A stretch of 64,000 nucleotides of DNA from the NCBI GenBank assembly GCA_037974335.1, contig CM075760.1, forward strand, positions 32,245,109 through 32,309,108, in the 5' to 3' direction. The notes beneath the pieces are model-generated. The model made no database searches and had not been told where the DNA came from. It saw nothing but the letters and a program-made list of their open reading frames with translations. The stretch's first letter is position 1, and each line of letters starts with the position of its first letter. This document shows positions 32,405-43,051 of this stretch, one piece after another. Source of the DNA: Prionace glauca (Eukaryota > Chordata > Chondrichthyes > Carcharhiniformes > Carcharhinidae). Position numbers and translations under genes: made by a program.

Positions 32405-32570
32405 CTTTCTGGTGATTTGGGGGAAATGGTTGTGTCAGGAACTCAGTGAACAAACCAGCTCCCGGACTGTTGGATTCCGGTCCCAGTGAGCGGTATTTAA
32501 ATACCCGGCAGAAGGGGGCGGCTTTCCAGGCGCCGCCTGTTGATTCCCTACTGGAGGCGGCGCCTGGATC
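32405..32570 (-). promoter_or_regulatory. VH promoter with TATA-like box
   Basis: A palindromic TATA-like box (tatttaaata, 32494-32503) lies about 90 bases upstream of the ATG. Upstream of it is a GC box (gggggcgg on the plus strand, 32514-32521), then an exact 14-base inverted repeat (32525-32538 and 32555-32568, arm tccaggcgccgcct). No ATGCAAAT octamer is seen in either orientation in the 300 bases upstream. Confidence 0.65.
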
Positions 32571-34600
32571 CACGTCCCACCTTCCACACCCCCAACAGAA
32601 TGGACTTGGAGATTTACAATAGATTAATATTAAAATGGACATTTTATCTGTATCGGGATATTTGTTTGGCTGAAATGTTCATTGTATTGTCTCCATTATT
32701 TCTGATGGTGATATTACAGTTCATCATCTCTTTACTTTTAAAATAACTCATTCCATTGTAAAAATGGTGATTTTATTACCACACCCCCAACAAGAAAATA
32801 AATCTAAAAATGATGAAATAACATTTTGGAACATTAGACAATTTTGCAACAATTCCGTGTCTCTGCCACATTATAATAATAAAGCACAATTTATCAGAAG
32901 AAATACCATCGATTTCTGTAACTAAATGTGTAGAATATACAAAGTGATTCTATTTACAGTGTGGTGGCTTTCGCTGTACAAATTGGGTTTGGAGATGAGA
33001 AGAAACTCTCACACAATACAATGTTTCTCCTTATATTTTCAAACTGTCCCAATCTCGAAGACAGGCCTTTGAAAATAATGAGAATCCCAACCTCCTGATA
33101 ATTAAATAGTGAGTTGACGGAGAAACATAAAATTAAATTGATTTTTGACGGAGAAGTTAATGAATCGGAACGGACACTGAGATCATTAAAGTTCTCCTTC
33201 AGCATCCAGGTCATTGCAACTCACTCTATTGGTTACCGGCTGTGTAACATACACTGGTATTGGGAATACAGGATATCAGAGCTTTGCGGCACATTGCACA
33301 ATATCACAAGAATAAATGTTTTATCTTCCATTGAATCAGGTTATGAACTGATCATTTCTCCACTCATTGGCAGCTATGAGAGGAACTCTTCAATAACAGA
33401 AATTAGATTATACTGTACAATAGAACACGGTGCTAATCAGGTACAAGACACGCTGCTGTTTCAATGTGATACAGAAATTTCAGAATATTCCAGGAATCCC
33501 CGGTGTACATGTCAGTTTTATGATGTTGTTTTAATATTATTTCATGTCATTGCACCGATTTTACTTCACTGGGGAACTGGGCCCATCAACATCTCTCTCT
33601 CTCATTTCATGAAGTGATTAATAAACAGACTTTAATTATTGGAATGAAATTTACTCGGAAACTATAGAAATGAAAAAAATGATCCGGTCACTTTATTGTT
33701 TGACATAGTATTTACTCAGGTAATGAACAGGACACTGAATGAAAATACTTGATTAGAATGATTGCGATTTAAATTGTGGGAATTAAACATTTACTGTTTA
33801 AATGTCTGAATCCCATGTTGTCCATTGAGCTTCACGCTAATCTGTTCCACACAGTGTTTGGCAGCAATCCAGGCTGCTGTCAAATGCTCAAAGTTATTGA
33901 CAGGAAACATCTGGGGGTGTTTGTGCAGTAGATCAAAGATCAGTTTCATCAGAACTGACCGCTTGGCTCCAAGCCAACTTAAAACCCTGCATGTTATCAG
34001 TAAGGTCAATTTATAAACAAATCTACCCAGCAACAGTACTGGAGGCACTTGAATTTTTGGAAGTTATAAATCTAGATGATGTTTTCCCATCTCTAAATAA
34101 AGGTTTATTTTCCACCTTCTCTGGCACCCAATTAACAACAATGATGATTTTTCCAACACATCAGGATATTGTGATGGACGGACAGAAATAATCACAGGCA
34201 GACTGAGAAATGGCTCAGAGATAATACATGCTGTTATATTTGAGCATGCACATTTACATTTTATTTCCTTTTATCTTTCCATGGGATGTTTGTTTGGAAA
34301 GACCAACACTCTTTGCCTGTCCCAAATTCCCTTAAATTGACTGGTTTTCTTGGACACTTCTGTAGATATTAAAGAGTCAGCTATTTGGCTTTCAGTCTGC
34401 AGTTATATCCTTGTGAGACAATGTAGGGATGGCAGATTTCCTCCATTGGGGAATCAGAGCGGTTCCAATGATCGCAATTACTATCCATTCCAGATTTATC
34501 AATAGAATTCAAAATCTACCTGCGGGAAGGGTCTGACTTAAATCCCTGTCCTCTCATCATTGCCCTGGGCCTCTGGATCACTGGATCAATTAAAATAATT
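32571..34600. repeat. VH 5' flank, duplication copy A
   Basis: This unique-looking DNA aligns with 41150-41340, 42296-42937 and 47391-48185. Matching blocks include 'atcgattt.tgtaacta', 'gaa.cggacac', 'cactcattggcagctatgag', 'caggaaacatctg' and 'ctctggcacc'. No coding signal; open frames here are not kept in copy B. Confidence 0.75.
34420..34600 (-). repeat. SINE family B fragment, shared with copy B
   Basis: The plus strand reads 'tgtagggatggcagatttcc', 'tccattggggaatcagag' and 'gaattcaaaatctacctgc', the reverse of the family B body. The same insertion is present at about 48060-48180 in copy B. Confidence 0.6.
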
Positions 34601-35489
34601 GATGTCACCATCTACACAAACAATAAATGTATGACTGTGTTGACACAGGAATGAACGACATATGAATGACTGATGGATGAATGATTGTTGGATGCCTGAA
34701 TATTTTGATTGCGGAATTAGTGAATGGATTGGTGGATTCATTGATAAATGGTGCTGAATGATGCTGTTCTACATTTCCATATTTGTGTTTGACTACTTCA
34801 TAAATTGAAACAACTCCTTTATTCAATGTGTGTCCATCAATCCTTCCAGAGTGTCTGGGTGAAATACATTTCTCGGGAGTTAGCAAGCTGATCCTCTTGA
34901 AGAGTAGGGGGAGATTTTCCTGCTGTTTGGAACGGTTCATTTCTCTGCTGATGCTGAATTTTCAAATCCAGGACAGAAAGAGAGAGCGGGATTTGGTTGA
35001 GGAGGAATGATTGTACTATATGAAATACTGGTTCTTTCATATACAACAAATCAATCAACAAACCCTCACCCAAATTAGTGAAGACAACAGGGTGAAAAGT
35101 AAATAAGATAGCAACAGAAATATTTGTGAAACTCACTGGAAAACTACAAGTGTAACATTATTTCCCAAAACAGTGTAATAATGAATCGGAATTTAAAGAT
35201 TCAGTAACTTCACATGAAGTACACGTTGTTCCATTTATATCATCACTTTGATAACCATCAAACTCTCCAGCTATGTACCAGGACTTTCTGTGTGATGAGG
35301 AGGTGATGACTTGTCAATGAAGCGCAGAGGCTGCTGGGTAGCTGTTCATATCCTCGGTCTGAATTAATTCCATTCCCCACTGAATTTTGGGACAGATTTC
35401 ATTCCTTGGTGTCAAAAAGCCAATGTGTTGTCAATAAATTTTAAAATCAATAAATTATACGAAGCAACGTGCTGTTATATATTGGATAG
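34601..35489. other. Upstream flank, little recognised
   Basis: It includes a degenerate gaatgaatga/ggatgaatga stretch (34648-34760). No gene or clear repeat elsewhere. Confidence 0.4.
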
Positions 35490-36000
35490 AATGAAATGCC
35501 GAAAATAAACAGAAAATACTGGAGAATCTCAGTAACATCTGTGGAGACAGAATAGAGCCTTTGTTTCACATCTGGGTGACCCTTCGGCAGAGTATTCCTG
35601 CTGCTTTGGAGAGATCATCATTGTTTCCTACAACGTGTCAGGAAAGCTGCATAAATTTCCTGTGAGATGGGAATAACAGAAATAATAGACACTATTTCCA
35701 GACACACACAAGCTGCATCAATTCACAGAGTGATCCCAAATATCATAACAAACTTCTTCACCCTAAACTAATCAACATCATAATCTCGAAATATATCCTA
35801 AAAAAAACCTAATCCCTATCCACCCACATCATTTCTCAATGTCATCACCCTCTTCAATTTCCTCCAAATAAAAAAGATAACACTGACTCGAAACGTTGGC
35901 TTTATTCTCTCTCCACAGATGCTATCAGACCCGTTGAGATTTTCCAGCATTCATTATTTTTGTTTCAACTTCCAGAATCTGCAGTCTTTTGCTTTTATCA
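35490..36000. repeat. Interspersed repeat with inverted ends
   Basis: The left end 'gaaaatactggagaatctca...catctgtggagaca' is answered by 'tctccacagatgctatcagacc...gagattttccagca' at 35915-35950. The same family, single-ended, is at 40255-40400. It is a fold-back-type repeat of unclear superfamily. Confidence 0.55.
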
Positions 36001-36039
36001 AACTGATGAACATAATTGGTGAACGAATTGTTTATCTGT

Positions 36040-36290
36040 ATGGAGTGATGATAACTGGGAAATTGGAATAACCCCACCTGGAAAGTCCTCTCCAAGACAC
36101 TCACAAACCTCTCTTGGACCACTCCTTTAATTACGCTGCGTCGGAGTCCAGGAACACCCTCCCTAAGAGCACTGTCGGTGTACCTACACTGCAGGTTCTG
36201 CAGCAATTGAATAAGGCGGCTCACCACCAGCTTACTGAATGCAATTAGCAATGGGGAATAAATGGGGGCCGAGGCAACGTCGCTTTCCTA
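36040..36290 (+). repeat. LINE 3' end (second LINE type)
   Basis: It shows 'caggaacaccctccctaaga', 'gtacctacactgcaggttct', 'caattgaataaggcggctca' and 'ggggaataaatgggggcc', the same 3' end as 26160-26570. Confidence 0.7.
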
Positions 36291-36299
36291 TCACAGAGT

Positions 36300-37139
36300 A
36301 ATTGTAAATATATTCCTCATTATATATGAATGAGATCTGGTGAATGAAATTATTAAATTGCAAATGGATGGTAATTGGTGAAAATAATTACTATCTTTCT
36401 GAACTTTTTTTTATATTCTCCTTATTCGGTCAAGTATCATTAATTACTCAGCACTGTCTCAGTTCATGTCTAAGAAGTTCCTATATCAGTAAAACTGTGC
36501 GAGACACTGCCTCAGTTTTATTTCACTTGACAATGTTATTTTTAAAAATGTTTCCTTCACGGGATATGGGTCTCATTGGAATTTGGCATTTGACCATCCC
36601 CACGTGGCACTCGGCACTAACTCATTACTATTTTCTTGAAGCAGGCCCCTGTTTATATTAAAATACAGCCTGGCTCTGTTAATACTCTGCTAGACCAGAG
36701 CTCAGTTTACATTGCACATGGCATTCTCTCTGGTGATGTAATATTTGATACTCACCCTATATATATTTCACTCTGGCAATTTTGTTCCTGCACTAACTAT
36801 GCCTCTCTTTGAATTAAGTTTGTTTTACTCCACGGTTTTGTGAGAAGAAGAGATAATATGTTGGGATAAAAAAGATTGTTATCAGGCAAGATCCAGAAAA
36901 GGGCAGTATTGGATCACCAGTATTTTATTGTGCTGTAATTTTCTTTATTTTTTTGTTCTTCATTGACAGTGAATGCTACACAGGACTTGATATCTACTTT
37001 CATTGCAGCCAGCAGAAGTAGATTTCAGATTTCTTTTCCAGTGTCCAAAACCTCACACGGTTTGTCCTTGCAGAAGGATGCAGAGAATTGTGTTCTCCCA
37101 GCCACTTTAATCATTACTGGCATTGACCAGTGCAGTAAA
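36300..37139. other. Upstream flank, no gene
   Basis: Bases 36344-36400 align with 49645-49700, the far edge of the copy A/copy B duplication. Bases 36640-36770 look like a degraded relative of the 'tgtttatatta' repeat described at 37140 and 59080. Confidence 0.4.
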
Positions 37140-38165
37140 AACTGAGACCATGTCTAATACAATATAAACGTGGATATGGAGAATTGCAGAAATAAGATTG
37201 CATCGACTTTGATACAAACAGAGAGAGATCTAAATTAATATAAACAGAGACAATGTCTCGTTTAATATAAACAGAAACATAGTGACATACAATATAAGCA
37301 GGGACAGCGTCTAATTTAGTACAGACAGATAATATATCCAATTTACTATGTGCAAAGACAGACAACATAACATTCTACATGCAAGATAGAATGAGTTAGG
37401 GTCCAGTGGAAAATAAACGAAGGCATGGCTCATAGTACGAGTTGACACAGGGTAAATTTACTTTAATATAAAGATACTGGTTCAATCCCCATGAAATTTG
37501 TAAAGACGGCCGACTCTCCCATCAAAATCTTACAGGACAGGAGTAACATGGGGTTCGCTGCAGAATGCAAAGTCCCCTCTTTACTGGCAAATTAATAACT
37601 CCTAAATCAGGAATAGCATGAGTGAGATGCAAAGAGAATCTCCCTCTAAACTATCCAATTGAAACGTTCTTACAACATTATACTGTCTATAAACAGAGTG
37701 AAACTCCGTCTATAAATCTGTTCAAACAAAATTAAGGCAGAAAGAGCATGGACACTCTTCTATGTAAAATCTCTCCTGCACTCTTCCTTCCGAGATCCAG
37801 GAGGCAGGTTTAAATTAGTGTTAGGTATAGGGGAAAGAGCCGTCCACACAGTTCCACAAAACACACCCAGGCTAGGTACAGCAGAGATTCGATACGGATT
37901 AAATCTTCCCTGACAAAGATATATCAACCATTCATAAACCAGGAACAATGAGTTCAGACGCAGAGTAAATATTCCTCTACTCTGTCCAGTCAAATACTCC
38001 AAGGACAGGGACAACACCGGCTAAATATAGGGAAAGATTCCACATTGAATCCTTATCACCAGGTGGAACCGAGGTTAGGTGCAGAAGAAAATGTTTCAAG
38101 CATTTCAAGATCATTGATTTCTCAAGAGATCTTTTAGAGTAAATCTCAGTCATGGATTCCAATTT
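37140..38165 (-). repeat. Degenerate minisatellites
   Basis: 37140-37380: units of about 30 bases around 'aatataaacagagacaatgt'. 37500-38110: units of about 60 bases around 'ccaggacagggacaacaccg...taaat...ctccctcta'. Both are old and irregular. The first appears in reverse orientation at 59080-60010. Confidence 0.55.
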
Positions 38166-38229
38166 ATTGAATTATATTCTGTTAGAAACCTGTACCTGTG
38201 GCTGAGAGAATACATTGGGCAAACATTGA

Positions 38230-38306
38230 TTTTATCGAGCCCGGGGCAGGCTCGAGGGGCTAGATGGCCTACTCCTGCTCCCATTTCTTACGTTCTTATG
38301 TTCTTT
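38230..38306 (+). repeat. CR1 3' tail, 5' truncated
   Basis: It reads 'ggggcaggctcgaggggcta', 'gatggcctactcctgctccc' then 'cttatgttctt', the extreme 3' end of the young CR1 family. Confidence 0.8.
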
Positions 38307-39072
38307 TGCTGTGGAGTGAAGACGATGAACCATCGTGGAGAGACAAGACGCAGAACCAGACAGGAGAAAGACAGAGAAAGAGATGAAACACAGGAGATGT
38401 TCTGTGTTTTCTGTGTCATTACATTTCGGGATCAGAATGATTATTTCCTAATTCTGAACATAGATATCATCATGATATTTTTCCTCACATAACTGATGAA
38501 TAAATAATGTTGAAAAACAACCATTACTGGAATCCGTTGATTGATTTGCATGGTTCTCTCTATTTCTGTGCTGTGTTGGTGGGGAAATATTTGTTGTGTT
38601 TTTGTCAGTCAACAATCTCATTTGGAATTACTATTCTTGTATTTATTTACATAAATACCTCACTGTTTACAATGAAATGTTCATGACAGAAAAAACAGAT
38701 AAACCGTCACTTATTGATCAGTTTCAACTCAAAATAGCGATTTATTTTAAGAATTTTAACAGTTGGTTCAATATGAATAAAACTTTTTGAACATTCATAA
38801 CTCCGGCTGTACTTAACTAAAGTAAAATAAGACATTTCATTTCAGAATTAGTTCTGAAAGTTCTGATGTCACAATTAATAAAGTATCTGTGAATAGGCTG
38901 ATATTCCACTGAATGATAATCTGATTCAGGATTTAATCTGTTTAAACTCGACAAGTTAAATAAAAAAAAAGATCTGATGTCTGAAATATTCCTTCACAAA
39001 TAGTGATCACACTCACACGAGGGAAGAATAAAAAATGTGGTTATCACGAAGAGATACAATTATTTTTGCTCC
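38307..39072. other. Non-coding stretch, nothing recognised
   Basis: AT-rich. A single atttgcat octamer at 38544 is at chance level. Confidence 0.35.
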
Positions 39073-39545
39073 CTCACAGGCGACAGGGAAGCGGGTTCGA
39101 TTCTAACATTGGGTGACTGTGTGTGGTTTTCACATTCTATCGATATCCATGTGAGTTTCCTCCGAGTGCTCCAGTTTCCTTCCACAGTCCCAGGATGTGC
39201 AGGTTAGGTGGATTGGCTATGATAAATTGCCCCTTCGCGCCCAATGATGTGCAAAGTAGAATCATAGAATCCCTACAGTGCAGAAGGAGACCATTCGGTT
39301 CATCAAGTCTGCTATCCGGCAGAGCATCCTTCCCAGGCCCAATGTAAATTGTCTATGCTAAATTTCCTGTTAGTGTCCAATAATGTGTAGGTTCGGGCGA
39401 TTAGCCTGTGAATATGTGTGGTTGCCGGGATCGGATGAAAGCTTGCCTAGGTAGGATGCTGTGCTGGAGAGCCCGCTGCAGAGTTATTGGACCGAATGAC
39501 CATGTTGAACTGTAGGGATTCTATGATTTTATGCTTCTATGATCA
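39073..39545 (+). repeat. SINE family A copies, one nested in another
   Basis: A plus-strand head and body (39073-39240) and a plus-strand 3' half (39345-39545, ending 'actgtagggattctatga') are separated by a short minus-strand 3' piece (39252-39344, 'tagaatcatagaatccctac'). This suggests one SINE interrupted by another in reverse. Confidence 0.6.
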
Positions 39546-40494
39546 GGCAGAGCAGTGATTATATTCAGTGATTATTAATCTCAGCGATTCCAAAGTATTA
39601 CAAATTATGGGGGAATTTGAATGTATAGAACATTTTACCCGACCTCATGTCGCCCCAAAGTTCTTAAAACTCACTGATGTACCTTTGCTGAATTTAGTCA
39701 CTGTTCCCATGTTGTAACTGACCAGGTAAGTTGCGTACCACAAACTCCCACAAACCCGGATGTAATAAATGGCCAACAAATTTGCGATTTTATTTGACAA
39801 ATGAGGATTTGGGTAGGAAATTGGACAGAACAGACTTGCTGTTCATAATTATATCAAGAGATTTTACATCCTGGCATTGATGTTAAATACGAATCTGGTT
39901 CTCTCTCTCTGATGATGTCCATTGAGATGCTGAGTAGCACTGTTGCTGTTTTAGTTTTAGATTTCCGGAATCTGCAGCAATTTGCACTGATTTTATTGAA
40001 TCTCTGGATGCGAGCGTCATTGACAAAGCTAACATTAATTGGTGATTGTGAACCACCTTGCTGAAACCTGCCCTCAGGATGGGTGACTTTCCACTGCCGC
40101 TTTAATACAACTGGATGGATTTCTCGAATATTTCAGTGGTGGTGAAGGGTTATTCTCATCACATGGAACTGGAGTCTGTGTAGGACAGACAGGAGAAAGA
40201 TAGGAATACTCGGTTTATAGTTATTTGCAAAGAGAAGATGTTGTTTGAAGTATAAAAACAAATCTGTGGATTCTGGAATTCAAACCCAAAGAGAAAATGC
40301 TGGAAAATCTCAGCAGGCCTGGCAATATTTGTAAAGAGAGGGAACAGCTGACGTTTCGAGTCCAGATGTCCTGAGACTGTCCAGCATTTTCTCTTCACGT
40401 TGTTTTAAGCGTCTTTGGGTGGAATAAATTGATTCTGAATCTCTGGGGCGGAGGAATTGTGGGTTGATCCAAGACTATCATACTGAAGGAGAGA
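39546..40494. other. Non-coding, one fold-back repeat end
   Basis: Bases 40255-40400 are a single end of the repeat described at 35490-36000 ('gaaaatgctggaaaatctca'). No Ig D, J or C sequence is found here, where the missing 3' part of the dead cluster would be expected. Confidence 0.45.
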
Positions 40495-40648
40495 CTATAA
40501 ACCCTATCAGGGACGGGTCGGACCCAGACCATCCAGTTGCTGCCCATATTGAACATTTTGTCTTTACAGCTCAGTCTCAGGGAGCCTCAGGGATGCCCGG
40601 TTTCTGCCTCTGGCTGAGTCAACACAACCTCCGATTCGACACTTTAAA
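40495..40648 (-). pseudogene. VH pseudogene stump (FR1-CDR1)
   Basis: The minus strand aligns with the 5' part of the intact [13 protein letters not shown], then a disrupted stretch, then GSLRLSCKDKMFN and GSN. It breaks off near the FR2 Trp region, so there is no FR3 or recombination signal. A stop interrupts FR1 and the splice acceptor is lost at the junction with a LINE 3' end. The leader and promoter are also missing from its flank. It is a dead fragment of a second IgM-type cluster in the same orientation, 8.4 kb upstream of the live V. Confidence 0.85.
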
Positions 40649-40962
40649 AAAAAACTATGAAAAGAAAACACACCTCACCCCGGACACACTCTCTCACCTT
40701 TTTCCATCGGGAACTAGGTAAAAAACAAAATCTGAAGACACGACAAACCGACTCAGAAACAATTTCTTTACAGCTGCAATCAGAATTTTGAATGGATCTA
40801 CCTCGCATTAAATTGATATTTTTCTAGACCCGAGCTATGACTGCAACATAATATTCTTCACTCTCTCCCTTCCTTCTCTATGCACGGTATGCTCCGTCTG
40901 TATAGTGCGCAAGACTGTGTACTAATGTGTGTGATAATAATAAATCAAATAAAATATATCAA
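40649..40962 (+). mobile_element. L2/Rex1-like LINE 3' end in VH pseudogene
   Basis: It reads 'gaatggatctacctcgcatt', 'gagctatgactgcaacataa', 'atgcacggtatgctccgtct' and a tail 'aataataaatcaaataaaat'. It sits exactly between the VH stump and its leader intron (matched again from 40963), so it inserted at the V acceptor. Confidence 0.75.
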
Positions 40963-41449
40963 AAAACACCGAGGATTATTCCCAGTGAATTGATTGCTGA
41001 CACTGGAATATTCAACAGACAGACTAACACTGAGGCAGAAAGAGTGAGATCCATTGGAACGTCTCTGCTAGACCAAAAGGTGAAATTATATTTGAGCCTC
41101 TGTTATAGAGAAAAAAACAATTTGATTGTAAATCAAGTCCCTTAATTCTGCACCCCCTTTCACAAGAGAATAGACATAAAGAAGATGACATGACCTTATC
41201 AGGGTAAAAACGCCAGTCTGATTTGCACATTGCAGCAAAAATATAATCCATTTGAAGAATTATTATCGATTTATGTAACTAATTGCTGGAATAATTTTAT
41301 TTCAGGTGTGGGTAGCTGTCACTGTAATTTGGGACTGGATACAAGAAGGAGGGAAGAAATGGCCTCATGTTATAGAGAGGCAATTAATACACAAACTTAA
41401 CTCATGTTCTCAGGACCCGACTTCGAATCCCACCATCTGTGGTGGTGCC

Positions 41450-41886
41450 TTTATTGCCTACTTCTTGTCCGAGGGCAGTGAGAGCCAATCACATTGCTGT
41501 GGTTCTTGGGTCACACATAGGCCAGACCAGGCAAGGACGGCAGATTCCCTTCTCTAAAATACATTAGTGAAGCAGGTAGGGTTTTACACAATCGACAATG
41601 ATATCATGACCATAAGTGGATTCTTATTTCCAGATGATTTTTATACTGAATTTAAATCCCACCATCTGTGGTGGTGGGATTTAAATTCAGTATAAAAATC
41701 ATCTGGAAATAAGAATCCACTTATGGTCATGATATCATTGTCGATTGTGTAAAACCCTACCTGCTTCACTAATGTATTTTAGAGAAGGGAATCTGCCGTC
41801 CTTGCCTGGTCTGGCCTATGTGTGACCCAAGAACCACAGCAATGTGATTGGCTCTCACTGCCCTCGGACAAGAAGTAGGCAATAAA
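41450..41886. repeat. 437-bp near-perfect palindrome of SINE B
   Basis: Bases 41450-41664 and 41672-41886 are exact reverse complements wherever I checked (215 bases per arm) around a 7-base centre at 41668. Each arm is a body of SINE family B (compare 19027-19300). The absence of divergence between arms means a very recent event or an artefact. Confidence 0.9.
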
Positions 41887-41916
41887 TTCTGATCAGTCAA
41901 AGGTGCCCATGTCCAT

Positions 41917-42212
41917 AGAATCATTACAGAGCAGAAGAAGGCCTTTTGGCCTATCAGGCCCAAACCCGCAACATTCCCACCTCAGTCTATCCCCATCACC
42001 CCACGTATATTCCCTGCTAATTCTCTTGACACGATTGGACAATTCATCATCGTGGATCAACCTAAGCGGCATATCCTTGAACAATGTGAGTAAATGAGCA
42101 AGCAATTGGAGAATATGCAGACTCCACACAGACAGACCCAAACCGGGAGTTGAACCCGGGTCCCTGGCGCTTTGAGGCAGAAGCCCTAACATATATGCCA
42201 CCGTGCCATCCA
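41917..42212 (-). repeat. SINE family A, full length
   Basis: On the minus strand: tRNA-like head near 42150-42212 (gttcaactcccggt B-box), the 'gtctgtgtggagtctgcata' block, and the 3' end at 41917-41960. It lies in duplication copy B and has no counterpart in copy A. Confidence 0.75.
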
Positions 42213-43051
42213 CAAATTAATTCAAAAAGGACAATCTTCATGTGATGCAATATTACACGTTAGATTTCCCCAAAGGCTCCTTTACCCTGTGAAAATTAAC
42301 ACCGAAAGAAAACTGGTGGACTTATAATTATATGAGCTGACAGGGAAACATGACATCGACATCAACCTTTGACAGAGGATTTATAGAATCCGAACGGACA
42401 CGGTGATCAGGAAAGCTCTTTGTCAACATCCAAATCACTGCTGCTCGTTTTATTGGCCACCGGCTGTAGAACATTCACTGGTAGTGGGAACTCAGGATAT
42501 CAGGACTTTGTGGCATAGTGCACAATATCACAAAAAATAAATGTTTTGTCTTCCACTAAACCAGGCCGTTTCTTCACTCATTGGCAGCTATGAGAGCGAC
42601 TGTTAAATAATCGAAATCAGATTATGCTGGACAACAGAACATGGTGCTGATCAGGGATAAGAGAGGTTGGCTTTTTAAAGAGGTGCAGAACGCTTAGAAT
42701 ATTCCAGGTATCTGCGCTTTTCAAGACAATTGTATGATTTTATTTTACTTTTAATTATTTTCATTTTGGGGCCATTGCACTGATCTCGTTGGACTGAGGA
42801 GGTGGGGAGGGCAAAATCTCTTCCTTGTATGTCATGAAGTTACTCACAAAGTGGCTTTAATTATTGGAAGGACATTTATTTGGAAGTTATACAAATGAAA
42901 TAGAATCTGGCCAATTTACTCGCTCTCCATACTATTTAAGAACATAAGAACATAAGAACATAAGAACATAAGAAATAGGAGCAGGAGTAGGCCATCTGGC
43001 CCTTCGAGCCTGCCCCGCCATTCAATAAGATCATGGCTGATCTGTCGTGAC

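Noticed and set aside
33114-33617. 167-residue open frame in the VH 5' flank
   Set aside because: The matching DNA in copy B (from about 42340) hits a stop early in the same frame, so the reading frame is not conserved.
38544-38551. Perfect atttgcat octamer upstream of VH, and another octamer near 11319
   Set aside because: About two octamers are expected by chance in 64 kb on both strands. The first is 6 kb from the promoter and the second lies within a LINE.
40464-40721. Plus-strand open frame over the VH relic
   Set aside because: It is antisense to a recognisable VH fragment and runs into a LINE end.
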